Assembly: GCA_016794125.1 (NCBI GenBank) | Contig: JAEUKT010000004.1 | Location: forward strand, 259,460 to 323,459 | Source of the DNA: Alphaproteobacteria bacterium | GTDB lineage: Bacteria; Pseudomonadota; Alphaproteobacteria; Micavibrionales; UBA2020 | Direction: 5' to 3' | Length of the DNA stretch: 64,000 bases | Shown: positions 25,966-35,395 of the stretch, one piece after another | Layout of the letters: each line of letters opens with the position of its first letter | Position numbering within the stretch: position 1 is the stretch's first letter | Notes under the pieces: generated by a model | What the model was told of the DNA's origin: nothing | The model's input: the letters and a program-made list of their open reading frames with translations, nothing else | Database searches by the model: none | Translations under genes and position numbers: made by a program

Positions 25966-26487
25966 ATGAACAAATTCGCCCTGCCCCGCAAAATCGTCCA
26001 TTGGTTCAGCGCCATGCTTTTTGTGGCGGTGATTTTTGTCGGGTTCAACATGGAGGAGGCGGGAAGCCAGGCTGTTACCGCACATCTGGTGCTGGGCCTG
26101 ATGCTGTTGTTGATGACCGTCGCAAGGGTTGCCCTTGCGAAAAAATATCCGCGCCCGCCTTATCCTGCTGCGATCGGCGCTTTTAATATCCGTGTCGCCA
26201 AAACCGTGCAGGCGCTGATGGTTGTGCTTTTGCTGCTGCAGCCGTTGCTGGGGCTGGTGATTTACAATGCGCCGCAAACGGTCGTGACTGAAACAGAATA
26301 CAAACACGGCGGCCGCGAAAAATTTGAAAAGCAGGAAACAGAATATGCCGCCGGCTGGGCCGAAGCGCTGGCCGAGGTTCACGAGGCAAATGCATGGATC
26401 CTGATCGTACTAGTCACGCTCCACGCCGCAGGCGTCGCCAAGCATCTGCTGGTGAACCGGCAAAACCTTTTGTCGCGGATGACCTGA
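25966..26487 (+). CDS. Cytochrome b561-family protein
   Basis: 173 aa with four hydrophobic segments. Conserved His residues in KIVHWFSAMLF and TAHLVLGLML and in the last helix (LVTLHAAGVAKHLL) fit bis-His ligation of two b-type hemes. Family members are quinol-linked electron carriers in the inner membrane. A loop of about 45 residues between helices 3 and 4 is charged (KHGGREKFEKQETEY). The ATG at 25966, preceded by AAAAGGA, is preferred over an upstream TTG. No partner oxidoreductase is adjacent. Confidence 0.87.
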   Translation: MNKFALPRKIVHWFSAMLFVAVIFVGFNMEEAGSQAVTAHLVLGLMLLLMTVARVALAKKYPRPPYPAAIGAFNIRVAKTVQALMVVLLLLQPLLGLVIYNAPQTVVTETEYKHGGREKFEKQETEYAAGWAEALAEVHEANAWILIVLVTLHAAGVAKHLLVNRQNLLSRMT

Positions 26488-26520
26488 AGTTTAGTCACAA
26501 TTTACGCTGGCAGATTTTTT

Positions 26521-27192
26521 TTATTCGCGCAGCTTGATGCTCAGGGTGCCGTTGCCGACGGCGATATTGTCTACGCCGGCGGCGAAGGACTTCCAGAAGC
26601 CGGCATCGCCGTATTGTTGGACAAGATCGACGTTTTTCAGTTGCCCCAGCCAGTCGTTGGGGATGGGCACGCCCCAGACGCTGACACCGCGCAAGATCAC
26701 TTGCGGCCGCCCGTTTTGAAAGCCGAGCGCCATGCCCGCCGAAATCTTCAGCGTCTTGCCGCCGAAGATCGGCATGTCCGGATCAAGCGGGATCAGCGCC
26801 TTCGCGCTCACCAGGCCCGGCGACAGGTCGATCGCCACCTTGTCGGCAAGGTCTGTGTTGGTGGCCAGCAGCGCGTTTACCTCGCGCTCGGTGAAGGTAA
26901 TATCGCGCTGCGCATTTTCCTCGCTATAGGGCTCAGGTTCCAGCACTCGTTCGTCCTTGCCGCCCTGCGCGGCAGCCGGCGCGGTGGCAAGATCAAGGTG
27001 AAGCGTCTTCACCTTTTTTTGCAGCGCCGCCTGTTCCTGCGCGTCGAGCGTCACCGGCCTGATGGAGGACGGGAAGAGCAGGGTAAAGCACAGCCACACC
27101 GTGACAACGGAAACCGCCGCCGCAATCAGGATGACGGCGCCCGTGCCAAGGCCTTTTTTCTGCGGCGGTGTCGCCGGATCTGCGGTGTTCAT
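26521..27192 (-). CDS. Unknown membrane-anchored protein
   Basis: 223 aa. Cytoplasmic N-terminus, one TM (TGAVILIAAAVSVVTVWLCF), then a periplasmic domain containing ITFTEREVNALLATNTDLADKV and a long beta-rich region (FGGKTLKISAGMALGF; VSVWGVPIPNDWLGQLKNVDL) suggestive of a lipid-binding tubular or LEA/AsmA-like fold (inference). AAGGAG precedes the ATG at 27192; an in-frame start at 27294 would give an extra 34 residues that do not look coding. Tail-to-tail with the cytochrome gene. Confidence 0.75.
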   Translation of the reverse strand: MNTADPATPPQKKGLGTGAVILIAAAVSVVTVWLCFTLLFPSSIRPVTLDAQEQAALQKKVKTLHLDLATAPAAAQGGKDERVLEPEPYSEENAQRDITFTEREVNALLATNTDLADKVAIDLSPGLVSAKALIPLDPDMPIFGGKTLKISAGMALGFQNGRPQVILRGVSVWGVPIPNDWLGQLKNVDLVQQYGDAGFWKSFAAGVDNIAVGNGTLSIKLRE

Positions 27193-27733
27193 AGCTGCGC
27201 TCCTTGTTTTTTTATGTGCCTTGAGTGACACCAAACGCGTCGGGGTAAATTGACATGCCTGTGTCACCGTTCTCTTCGCGAGGCCACCCTGCAACTATAT
27301 ATGCTTCGGTTGTGTCATGCCACCTTCCGTGGCCTGCCACCCGGGCCATTCAGGTGTAGACCAAATCATCTCGATACTCGCCGGTTGTGGGGAAATGAAC
27401 GGAGAATAAGGGATTCAAACACAGAGCCAATCCCTCAGGTAAGAATGACTGGAACATTTAAATATCAGGGGCTGCTTGTTTTGAATTATGTGAGTTGCTT
27501 TACGTAAATTATCAGACAAGGCGGGCTGCATTTAGAGTACGTCCGAAGATATGCCGAAATTCAGATGATGATTGAGGCCGAGAACAACAGGACAGAGGCT
27601 GGCCGTTCCGATTGCACGGGCGAGGGAGGTTAACGGACTGTTTTGCATTGTGAATCCTGCCAAGTTGCGCGGTACGGGCGGCTTGGATATTATGCGGCGG
27701 ATTGTGAGTAACCTTTTTATATAGAGATTCCAA
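27193..27733. other. 541-nt gap, no supported gene
   Basis: Two short frames here (27250-27507 plus and 27512-27733 minus) have no ribosome site and poor codon bias. A 7-bp inverted repeat AGGGATT/AATCCCT (27409-27435) encloses a GGATTCAAAC resembling a tRNA T-loop, but no acceptor or anticodon stem goes with it. The stretch 27430-27530 is AT-rich and probably contains the promoter of the next gene. Confidence 0.5.
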
Positions 27734-30337
27734 ATGTTGAATATCCGCGGCAATATCCGTTCTCTGCTGTCCGGCCTTTTCATGGCCGTTTTTTTGCTGC
27801 TGGCATCTACCGCGCCCGCTTCCGCCGGGTGGCCTAGCGCCGAGGATGTCATCAAGAAAATCGCGCCGCTCGCGGGGCTAAACGCCGATCAGGTCGAATT
27901 CGTCATCTTCGCTTTAAAGGAGCCGTCATGCGCGGGTACGATCGCATCATACACGGCGGCGCAGGATTATTCGCTGGTCGCCTTCATCGCCGCGCTGAAG
28001 GCGACCAAGCTGCAAAGCATCCCTGGAATGCCCGCCATGAGCGAGGCGCAGTGCAAGGCCTATAACCCTGTGCAGCAGGCCTATATCTTCGTTGACGGGG
28101 TCGGCAACAAGCTGTTAGGCGCCAGCAAGGCGGACCAGCTGCGCGGCTTATTGAAGGAACAAATCTCGCAGGGTAAATCGTCCCTCGACGCGGAAATCGG
28201 AAGCGTGCCCTATATCGGGCCTGTGCTGACGAACTGGGATTGCGAATGCACAGCCGCCTACCAGACGAACCTTGCCAGCGAAAAGACGATCGACGCGGTG
28301 GTGACGGGTGTTATTTCCATCGGAAAATCTGTCAAGTCGGGCGACATTCCGGGCGCGCTTGAAAAGATGATTACCGTTATCGGCCCGAAAGCCGCCTGCC
28401 AGTTGGGCGCGGAATGGACGGGCGTCGGCGCCATCCCTGTCGTCAGCGATATCGCCTCGAAGGCTTGCGAAAGTGTCGCCGGCAAGGCGGTGGAATGGGT
28501 CGTTTCCGGTGCCAGCACGACGGCGCAGGCGCTGGGTATCATCGGCGGCCCGCATATCCCGCCCGAAGAATACTATAAGAATATGTTTGTACCCGAAATC
28601 GGCAAGGACGGGTATATGGAGCTGGCCGATATTCTTTACAAAAAATGCTATGATTATTTCGAGGCGAGCAATATGTCGGCTTCGACCGCGAAAAAGGTCT
28701 GCATCGGTCTGCGCGCGCAGTATGTCGAGGATTCCATTGGCAAGCTGCAATGGACGGCATTCCAATACGAGCGGCAGGATTATTATACCAAGAACGTGAA
28801 GCCCAAGGCCGTCGAAGCGGCGATGAAGACGGATGCCGAATTCAACGCCATCAAGAAAGAGGTGGAGGCGACCTGCAAAACCTACTTCACCCAGAAATAT
28901 CCCAAGGCCAGCGCATATGCGAAAGAGCCGATCGAGGAAATCTGCACCAGTTTTATCACTTACAGCAAATCGCAGTACCATCCTTGGGACATGGACAAAG
29001 TGCGCAGCCAGGCGCAGAGCGCCATCGTTTCCGAAGTGGCGAACAAGAATACGCCCTTCTGCGACAAGGATGATACGCGCAATTCACTGACCTGCGACGA
29101 TCAGGGGCTAAAGTCGTGCCAGGCGTCGCTGCCCGGCACCTGTGCAAAAACTTCCGGCAGCCTTGGCGGCATGGAGCGTCCGTGCTGCCGCTATGGCACG
29201 GCGAAATCGTCGATGTTCGAATATAACAAGAACTATGCCGACTCTCTGGCGACCAAGCAGTCGCCTTACTGCCGTACGCAGGGCGCCGACCCGCTGCGCG
29301 TCTCCTGCGCGCTGAAACAGGCCTATGACGCCTGCCTGAAATCGGCGTCGTGGACCTGCGACAAGGTGAACAAGAACCCCAACGGCACAGCGGCGACAAC
29401 CTGCTGTGTGCTGGACCCGTCATGGATCGACACCGTGCCGGGCGTCAAGGACGTCAAATCTTTCGTCGCAACCTCGAACATACAAGTAAAGAATTCCTGC
29501 GGCATCGGCGGGATGCAAAAAGGGCTCAGCTATGACCCGCGTATCGCCAATTGCGCGGCCGGCGCACCGCTGAAGGGCTGCGAGATGAAATACAAGGACG
29601 GCTGCAAGCAGATGTCCAGCGGCTATGTCGCTTCGCCCTGTTGCGACCTGTCCGTTTTCAATGCCGCCGGCAATGAAGAACAACCCTATGACCCGAAAGA
29701 CCGCGCGCAGGACGATCTTGCCGCGGCGGAAGCTGTCATCGCCGGCTCGCACGGCGATTGCCACTACGGCAAAACAGCAGACGGCAAGGAAGATGCCTTC
29801 AAGGTCGTCTGCGACACGATCAACGCAGCCAAGATGTGCACCGAAAAACTGGGGCGCGATGCGCTGACGCCTTGCAGTAAGAAGATCAAGGACGGCTGGG
29901 TCACATCGCCTTGCTGCGAGCGGTCGGCAGCGGCCCTGAAGGCCGATGCGCGCGACACGGTGAAAACCGACATCAAGGCACCGGGTGCCGGAGATCTGAA
30001 GCCCGGCAGCCTGAAAGCCGCAGAACCGGCCAAACGCCAGACAGGGCTTGGCACCAGCGGTTTGGGCACGGTCAGCCGCAAACCCGTGCCGTCAGGCGGG
30101 CTGAACGCGCCGAAGGCGGGCGATACGAAATTACCGGGGGCAGCCGGCGGACTTGGCTCGTCATCATCCGGTGCATCCACGCGCGGCCTGCCGTCATCGT
30201 CTTCCGGTTCCGCCAGCACGCCGAGGCGCGCGTCGCCCTCGACAGGGGCGGGCACGACAGGAACAATCAGTACGGGCATCACCGGCACGCGCACGACACC
30301 GGAAGATGACTCGACACCGGCACGCAGCACCCGTTAG
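27734..30337 (+). CDS. Large secreted Cys-rich repeat protein
   Basis: 867 aa. Signal peptide ending STAPASA, a helical N-terminal half (to about residue 440) with scattered Cys, then four divergent Cys-rich repeats, each running C...C...C...C to a closing CC: PCCRYG, TCCVLD, PCCDLS, PCCERS. Spacing of the last Cys residues (C-x4-7-C before a W- or Y-containing turn and SPCC) is kept. A low-complexity Ser/Thr/Gly/Pro tail of about 110 residues ends the protein. It is probably a surface or periplasmic protein stabilised by disulfides. No known domain recognised. Divergent or convergent neighbours are other secreted proteins. Confidence 0.85.
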   Translation: MLNIRGNIRSLLSGLFMAVFLLLASTAPASAGWPSAEDVIKKIAPLAGLNADQVEFVIFALKEPSCAGTIASYTAAQDYSLVAFIAALKATKLQSIPGMPAMSEAQCKAYNPVQQAYIFVDGVGNKLLGASKADQLRGLLKEQISQGKSSLDAEIGSVPYIGPVLTNWDCECTAAYQTNLASEKTIDAVVTGVISIGKSVKSGDIPGALEKMITVIGPKAACQLGAEWTGVGAIPVVSDIASKACESVAGKAVEWVVSGASTTAQALGIIGGPHIPPEEYYKNMFVPEIGKDGYMELADILYKKCYDYFEASNMSASTAKKVCIGLRAQYVEDSIGKLQWTAFQYERQDYYTKNVKPKAVEAAMKTDAEFNAIKKEVEATCKTYFTQKYPKASAYAKEPIEEICTSFITYSKSQYHPWDMDKVRSQAQSAIVSEVANKNTPFCDKDDTRNSLTCDDQGLKSCQASLPGTCAKTSGSLGGMERPCCRYGTAKSSMFEYNKNYADSLATKQSPYCRTQGADPLRVSCALKQAYDACLKSASWTCDKVNKNPNGTAATTCCVLDPSWIDTVPGVKDVKSFVATSNIQVKNSCGIGGMQKGLSYDPRIANCAAGAPLKGCEMKYKDGCKQMSSGYVASPCCDLSVFNAAGNEEQPYDPKDRAQDDLAAAEAVIAGSHGDCHYGKTADGKEDAFKVVCDTINAAKMCTEKLGRDALTPCSKKIKDGWVTSPCCERSAAALKADARDTVKTDIKAPGAGDLKPGSLKAAEPAKRQTGLGTSGLGTVSRKPVPSGGLNAPKAGDTKLPGAAGGLGSSSSGASTRGLPSSSSGSASTPRRASPSTGAGTTGTISTGITGTRTTPEDDSTPARSTR

Positions 30338-30349
30338 GGGCAGTTGCGG

Positions 30350-31402
30350 TTACTGCGCCATCACGCGGATCATATAGCGGCGTTTCGGGTCCAGCTTGTC
30401 GATCGTGATCGGAGACAGCTTGTTCTTGGTGTCGGATGCCTTCACTTCCTGCACGGCCACCGGTTCGCTGTCCTTGCCGGGCAGCACTTCGATGCGATAG
30501 GCCTTGGCGCCGTCCACAGGTTTCCATTCGATGACGGTGCTGCCGTCCAGCGGCACGAACGGCTTGGGCGACACCAGTTCCGCCGTGCGGCCCTGCGATA
30601 CGTATTTGCGGATGCCGCCGCCATTGCCGGTCAGTGCGCAGGTCACGATAGGCTCGGCGAAGGTCGAGACCGGCGATGTCACCTGGAAGCGCACATCGAA
30701 GCGGCCGTCATCCGTCGGCAGCGGCGGGCTTTTCAGCGTCAGGTTCATACCGGCGCTTACGGGTACCTGCACGGTCTTGATAGTGCGGAAAAGCGCACTG
30801 GTCGCGTTCTTGCGTACCTGCCACTGGCCGCGCAGCTGTCCCGCGCCTTCGGCGCTGATGCGCGCGTTGACGGTCACGTCGTCGCCCGCCTTGGCGTTGC
30901 AGATGCTTGCGCCGTCGTCAAAGGACAGCTGGATGCGGGTGATGGTCAGCGGGCCGCCCAGACCGCCCGAAAGCGTGAAATTGACCGGCGTCACGGCCTG
31001 CGTGAAGAAGCCGTCGTTGCTGAAGGCGCGCTGGAAGGTGATGGGCTTGCCGGTCTGTGCAGCTTCGCGCAATACGGATGCAGGTATGGTCACCGTGTCG
31101 GTAAAGGTGAAAAGGAAAGCGTTGACGGCGACGGCGGACGTCTTTGTTTGCGGCATCAACGCCGGCAGGTTGGCAACCAGCGCACCGGCCAGACGGATCT
31201 CTCCGTCGTCGGTCTCGACCGTGGAGGTCGTCCCGCCGGAACTGCGCACCATCCATGTCAGGCGTACGACCGCCGGCATATTGGGTCGCACCGTCACCAC
31301 AGGCGGCGTTACGGTCAGCGACGAAATTGTGGCGCGGGCATCGCCCGGGGCAAGAGCCCACAACATTGCCGTCAGGCAAAAAAGCAAAAGGGTCTTTTTC
31401 AT
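30350..31402 (-). CDS. Secreted protein with C-terminal fibronectin-III-like domain
   Basis: 350 aa. Signal peptide LLLFCLTAMLWALAPGDARA, a beta-rich body with two or three immunoglobulin-like segments (SLTVTPPVVTVRPNMPAVVR; FTLSGGLGGPLTITRIQLSF) and a C-terminal FN3-like module (GSTVIEWKPVDGAKAYRIEV to RRYMIRVMAQ). GGAGCAGGAC precedes the ATG at 31402; the in-frame extension to 31591 is rejected because the signal peptide would be buried. It is 29 nt downstream of the outer-membrane gene and most likely co-transcribed with it. Confidence 0.82.
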   Translation of the reverse strand: MKKTLLLFCLTAMLWALAPGDARATISSLTVTPPVVTVRPNMPAVVRLTWMVRSSGGTTSTVETDDGEIRLAGALVANLPALMPQTKTSAVAVNAFLFTFTDTVTIPASVLREAAQTGKPITFQRAFSNDGFFTQAVTPVNFTLSGGLGGPLTITRIQLSFDDGASICNAKAGDDVTVNARISAEGAGQLRGQWQVRKNATSALFRTIKTVQVPVSAGMNLTLKSPPLPTDDGRFDVRFQVTSPVSTFAEPIVTCALTGNGGGIRKYVSQGRTAELVSPKPFVPLDGSTVIEWKPVDGAKAYRIEVLPGKDSEPVAVQEVKASDTKNKLSPITIDKLDPKRRYMIRVMAQ

Positions 31403-31431
31403 GTCCTGCTCCTTGGCGCGCTTATTGGCTG

Positions 31432-33435
31432 TCAATACGAAAACGCACCCGAAAACTTCAGGCGCAGAAGAACCCGCAGGTCCTCGTCTTCCCGGTCGGT
31501 CAGGTCGTTCGTATCTGTATCGTTGTCGTACAATCCCAGCAGCGAGACGGCGTAGCCGGGCGAATTGGTCTCCGACGGCTTCAGAAGCCATGTGAAATCA
31601 GTCTCGGCATTATAGGTGCGGCCAAAAGTGGTGTCGCCGTTCTTCAGCAGCATCGAATAGTTCGTGGTGTTCCAGAATTTGTCCGGCACGATGGTGCCCT
31701 GCAAGCCCATGCTGCCGTGCAGCGAGGTGTTGGTGCCGTCTGTGTCGCTGTGCGTGACTTCCAGTTGCAGGCCGGGGTGCAGCGTCAGGCGTTCATGCGC
31801 ACGGAATTCCACCGATACATCCGAGAAGCTGGTTTCATACGACGCATTCGGCGTGGCATGGTCGTCCATCTCGCTATAGGTCTGGTTCAGCGACCATGTG
31901 GCTTTCTCGAAGCTCAAGACCACGCCGCCGTTGACGGAGCGCAACTGGCGGTCCAGCCCGTCGCCCGCAAAGCCCGCGGGCGTGCGCAGGCGCAGGTCGT
32001 CCGACAGCGCGCCGCCCAGCGTAAAGACGGGCGTGCCCCACATGACCTTTTCAGGCGCATAGCTGGCCTGCGCCCACAGTTGCAGCGAACGGTTGTCGGG
32101 CACGTCCGACAAGTGGTCGACGTTGTCCTTGATCCATGCGACCTGGCCGTCCAGCGACAGGTTGCCCTTGATGAAGTGGTTCTTCAGGCTCCAGGTCTCG
32201 CGGTCGGTTTCCAGCGACGGGTTCAACAGCGACTGGAAAAAGGTCCCTGCGCGGTAATAGCCGGGTTCGATCTCCCATTGCTGGAAACGTCCCTCGGCGT
32301 CCGCCTGTTTCGAAAGCGGTGTCAGGACGAACGATACGTTATAGGCATTGTCGCGCTCCGACGGTGCGGGGCTTGCGCCGTCGGCGTCGAAATCCGATGA
32401 CGCGTATTGCGCGCGCATCGAAAGCCTGTCCTTCAGCAGCTGTGTGCGCGTGCCGAAATGGTATCCGTTTCCCTCCGGCATCGGCGCGACGGGCACAGGG
32501 GTTGTGCCGCTGCCGTTCGTGCTGCCTTCGCCGGTATAGGCCGTCGCCTCCAGCTGCAGGCGGTCGCCCAGCGCCGCAAAAGGTTCCAGCGTCGTGTACA
32601 CGCCGCTCGCCAGCCGGTCGCCGTCCGAAAGGCCGGTCCAGTTATTGTTGCCGGTCGCTGCGGCCGGGTTCATGGCGAAGCCTGTCATCGTGGCGCGGCC
32701 CTGCTTGTAATCGAACTTGCCCGAAAAACCGCGGCGGTAGAACTGGTCCATCAGCAGGTTGCTGGCGCCGATATCGTGGTTGCCAAGGCTGAAGGTGGAC
32801 GACAGTGTTTCGCCCGCGTTTTCGGCGCGCATCAGGTATTCGCCCACCTCCACCGCGTCTCCCGCCGGGTTGGCGGCATCGTCGGTGTTCTGGAAGGCGT
32901 TGCCGCGCATCGACAGGCGCCAGCTGCCCTGCTGCGTCGCGGCGTTAAACTGCATCTGTGTTGTGAGGTTGTGGATGTCGGGTTCTTTTTTATCGTCGTC
33001 GTAATTGTCGTAGGCGCGGTAACTGTATGTGCTGTCCACAGTCGCGCTTACCGACGACGGCTCCACCACCGGCGGCACGCCGCCCGCGACGTTGAAGCTC
33101 CAGCGTTCGATTTCCACCAGCTTGGCGTTCTTGCCCATGCGCACAAGGCGCAGCGCGTGCGTGCCGGCCGCATACGGCGACGCGGGATAGAAAACGACGT
33201 GCGTGCCCTCCAGCGTGACGCGCTGCGTGATGTCGATGCCGTCGAGTTCGAGGAAGAAGGAACCCAGCTCCGCCTGGCTCAGGCTTTCCGGGATGACGAC
33301 GACCAGCGCCTCGTCCTGCTTGAAGACGCGGTCGGGATCGTTGGGCCGGACGAAGAGAAAATCATCCGCGCGCGCGGCGGCAGGATAGACGGAAACACAC
33401 GCCAGAACCGCCAGCAAAAAAATATGCTTTTTCAT
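31432..33435 (-). CDS. Outer-membrane beta-barrel with N-terminal Ig-like domain
   Basis: 667 aa. Signal peptide MKKHIFLLAVLACVSVYPAAARA, an N-terminal beta domain (DDFLFVRPNDPDRVFKQDEA; PASPYAAGTHALRLVR), then from about residue 130 alternating amphipathic strands with aromatic girdles (YSYRAYDNYDDD, WRLSMRGNAF, LSLDGQVAWIKDN, TWSLNQTYSEMDD) to a C-terminal strand RVLLRLKFSGAFSY. This is consistent with a 16- to 22-stranded barrel. It lacks a TonB box or plug and is probably a pore or a secretion/anchoring partner for the FN3-like protein. Confidence 0.82.
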   Translation of the reverse strand: MKKHIFLLAVLACVSVYPAAARADDFLFVRPNDPDRVFKQDEALVVVIPESLSQAELGSFFLELDGIDITQRVTLEGTHVVFYPASPYAAGTHALRLVRMGKNAKLVEIERWSFNVAGGVPPVVEPSSVSATVDSTYSYRAYDNYDDDKKEPDIHNLTTQMQFNAATQQGSWRLSMRGNAFQNTDDAANPAGDAVEVGEYLMRAENAGETLSSTFSLGNHDIGASNLLMDQFYRRGFSGKFDYKQGRATMTGFAMNPAAATGNNNWTGLSDGDRLASGVYTTLEPFAALGDRLQLEATAYTGEGSTNGSGTTPVPVAPMPEGNGYHFGTRTQLLKDRLSMRAQYASSDFDADGASPAPSERDNAYNVSFVLTPLSKQADAEGRFQQWEIEPGYYRAGTFFQSLLNPSLETDRETWSLKNHFIKGNLSLDGQVAWIKDNVDHLSDVPDNRSLQLWAQASYAPEKVMWGTPVFTLGGALSDDLRLRTPAGFAGDGLDRQLRSVNGGVVLSFEKATWSLNQTYSEMDDHATPNASYETSFSDVSVEFRAHERLTLHPGLQLEVTHSDTDGTNTSLHGSMGLQGTIVPDKFWNTTNYSMLLKNGDTTFGRTYNAETDFTWLLKPSETNSPGYAVSLLGLYDNDTDTNDLTDREDEDLRVLLRLKFSGAFSY

Positions 33436-33611
33436 TTAATAAGCCCTGCAAAGGCCCAGTTTGGCCTTGCCTCATTCCTAGCATATCGACAATCCCGATA
33501 AAAGCGTGCTGCCGGCCACAGTTCTTGCGTTTTTTGTCGGGCAGGCTTAAGAATACGGGCAATACTATCGCCCTCAGCGGCCGCAATTTTAAGAAATTTA
33601 AGGAGTTCATC

Positions 33612-35144
33612 ATGCGTTCTTCCCGTCTTGCGCTTTTGACTTTTGTATCGGCGCTTGCCTTGACCGTTCCGGCACAGGCGGAGCTGAGTAAATATGGAAA
33701 CGGACAGAATACAGCGGGCGGGCTCGGCTCTGCGCAAAATACGCCGGCAAAAAATACGGTCACTCCGTCCGGCGGCGCGCAAGGCGCCGGCTCCGGCATC
33801 GGCGGTGCGAAAAACACCGTCACCCCCTCCGGCGGGCAGAATAATGCGGGATCGCAAGGGTTCGGCAAAAACACGGTCACGCCGTCGAACGGTCTTGGCG
33901 GGCAGGGGCTTGGTAAAAATACCGTGACCCCCAGCAATGGTCTGGGCAAGGATACGCAAGGCCTTGGCAAGAACACGATCACGCCCTCCGGCGGTTTGGG
34001 CAAGGATACGCAAGGCCTTGGCAAGAACACGATCACGCCCTCCGGCGGTCTGGGCAAGGATACGCAAGGCCTTGGCAAAAACACCATCACGCCTTCCGGC
34101 GGTCTGGGCAAGGATACGCAAGGTCTTGGCAAGAACACCATTACGCCTTCCGGTGGTCTGGGCAAGGATGTGCAAGGTTTGGGCAAGAACACCATCACCC
34201 CCGGTGGTGGTGATTTTGGCAAGGACGGTCTTGGTAAAGACGCGCTTGGCAAGGATGGTCTGGGCAAGGATGGTCTGGGCAAAGAGGGTCTGGGCGGTCT
34301 GGGCAAGGACGGCCTTGGCAAGGATATGCAGGGTCTTGGCAAGGAAAACTTCGGCGGCATGGGCAAAGAAGGCCTGGGCAGTTTCGGCAAGGAAGCCGGT
34401 GGCGGTTTTGGCGGTGGCCAGAACGGCAAGCCCGATATGGGCCTTGGCTTCGGCGGCGATAAAGACGGCAAGGGCGGCTTTGGCGGCGACGGCAAAGGCG
34501 GCGATAAATTCGGTATCGGCGGCTTGGGCGGCGACAAGGAAGGCAAAGGCGGCTTTGGCGGCGACGGCAAAGGTGACGATAAATTCGGCATCGGCGGTTT
34601 CGGCGGTCAGGGTGGCCAGAACACGCCTATGAATACGGTGACGCCCAGCGGTATGGGCGGCGGCCAGAATGCTCCCGGCCAAAAACCGGCAGACAAGCCT
34701 GCCGATAAACCCGCAGACAAACCGGCGGATAAGCCGGCAGACAAACCGGCGGATAAACCTGCCGATAAACCGGCGGGTGAAAAACCCGATAGCGGCGGCA
34801 AGGAAAAACCCGATGGCGGTGGCAAGGAGAAGAACACCAGTATGCCCCGCGAAGACGGTGGCGGCGGTGGCGAAGGCTTCGGCGCGGGCACCCGCAGCGG
34901 CGGCGGCAGGTCCGGCGGCGGCACGACGGTGAATCCGGGCGACAACCCCAACCAGACCAACCCCGGTTCGTCCGACAGCAATTCGGGCGGCAGCAACAAC
35001 GCGCCGCGCGTTCAGCTCAACGGTGGCAGCCTGACGGGCCAGCCCGGCATCGACGGCACCCCTGGGGGCAACCTGCCTGACGGGTCTATGCAGGACTCGA
35101 TACAGGGCCAGCGTGAACGCTTCACGAACCCCGGCCGCCCGTAA
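33612..35144 (+). CDS. Secreted Gly-rich protein with tandem repeats
   Basis: 510 aa. Signal peptide SALALTVPAQA. The mature protein is low-complexity: degenerate N-T-V-T-P-S-G/N units, then five near-perfect 18-residue repeats LGKDTQGLGKNTITPSGG (33942-34211), a long GLGKDGLGK/GFGGDGKGG region, seven PADK repeats (34686-34769) and a Ser/Asn/Gly-rich tail. The start is the ATG at 33612 with AGGAG 7 nt upstream. It resembles disordered or elastomeric surface proteins; function unknown. It is divergently placed from the outer-membrane barrel gene and has its own terminator. Confidence 0.88.
   Translation: MRSSRLALLTFVSALALTVPAQAELSKYGNGQNTAGGLGSAQNTPAKNTVTPSGGAQGAGSGIGGAKNTVTPSGGQNNAGSQGFGKNTVTPSNGLGGQGLGKNTVTPSNGLGKDTQGLGKNTITPSGGLGKDTQGLGKNTITPSGGLGKDTQGLGKNTITPSGGLGKDTQGLGKNTITPSGGLGKDVQGLGKNTITPGGGDFGKDGLGKDALGKDGLGKDGLGKEGLGGLGKDGLGKDMQGLGKENFGGMGKEGLGSFGKEAGGGFGGGQNGKPDMGLGFGGDKDGKGGFGGDGKGGDKFGIGGLGGDKEGKGGFGGDGKGDDKFGIGGFGGQGGQNTPMNTVTPSGMGGGQNAPGQKPADKPADKPADKPADKPADKPADKPADKPAGEKPDSGGKEKPDGGGKEKNTSMPREDGGGGGEGFGAGTRSGGGRSGGGTTVNPGDNPNQTNPGSSDSNSGGSNNAPRVQLNGGSLTGQPGIDGTPGGNLPDGSMQDSIQGQRERFTNPGRP
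33942..34211 (+). repeat. Five tandem 54-bp coding repeats
   Basis: Exact 54-bp period, each unit encoding LGKDTQGLGKNTITPSGG; the last unit has V for T and GGG for SGG. Nucleotide identity between the first four units is very high, so copy number can change by slippage or recombination while keeping frame. Confidence 0.92.
34686..34769 (+). repeat. Seven 12-bp PADK repeats
   Basis: Each 12-bp unit encodes Pro-Ala-Asp-Lys with synonymous variation. The variation suggests older repeats than the 54-bp array. Confidence 0.88.
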
Positions 35145-35172
35145 AACGGCTCTGGCACCGGCGATACAACAG

Positions 35173-35200
35173 ACAGGCGCCCCGCAAGGGCGCCTGTTTT
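35173..35200 (+). terminator. Intrinsic terminator of the Gly-rich gene
   Basis: Perfect 10-bp stem ACAGGCGCCC/GGGCGCCTGT with loop CGCAA, followed by TTTGTT. Confidence 0.85.
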
Positions 35201-35395
35201 GTTATCGCGTGCCGCTGAATTCGGTTTTCAGGCTCTCGCTTCGGCCCGTTGAACCGCATCTGTGGCGGCATCGAGTGACGGAGACTGACTTATTTTTCGT
35301 TTCAACGCTTCAATGTTTCAATGCGCTGTCAGGATGAATGATATGCATGAAATGGCCGCGATCATTAACGAGACCAGCGACAGCTGAAAGGTTAG

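Noticed and set aside
27409..27435. tRNA fragment around GGATTCAAAC
   Set aside because: T-loop-like letters and a 7-bp dyad only; no acceptor, anticodon or CCA.
27250..27507. 85-codon plus frame before the Cys-rich gene
   Set aside because: Atypical composition and no start signal.
33362..34682. Two long Pro- or Ala-rich minus-strand frames across the Gly-rich gene
   Set aside because: Complement of the tandem repeats; the plus frame has the signal peptide, ribosome site and terminator.
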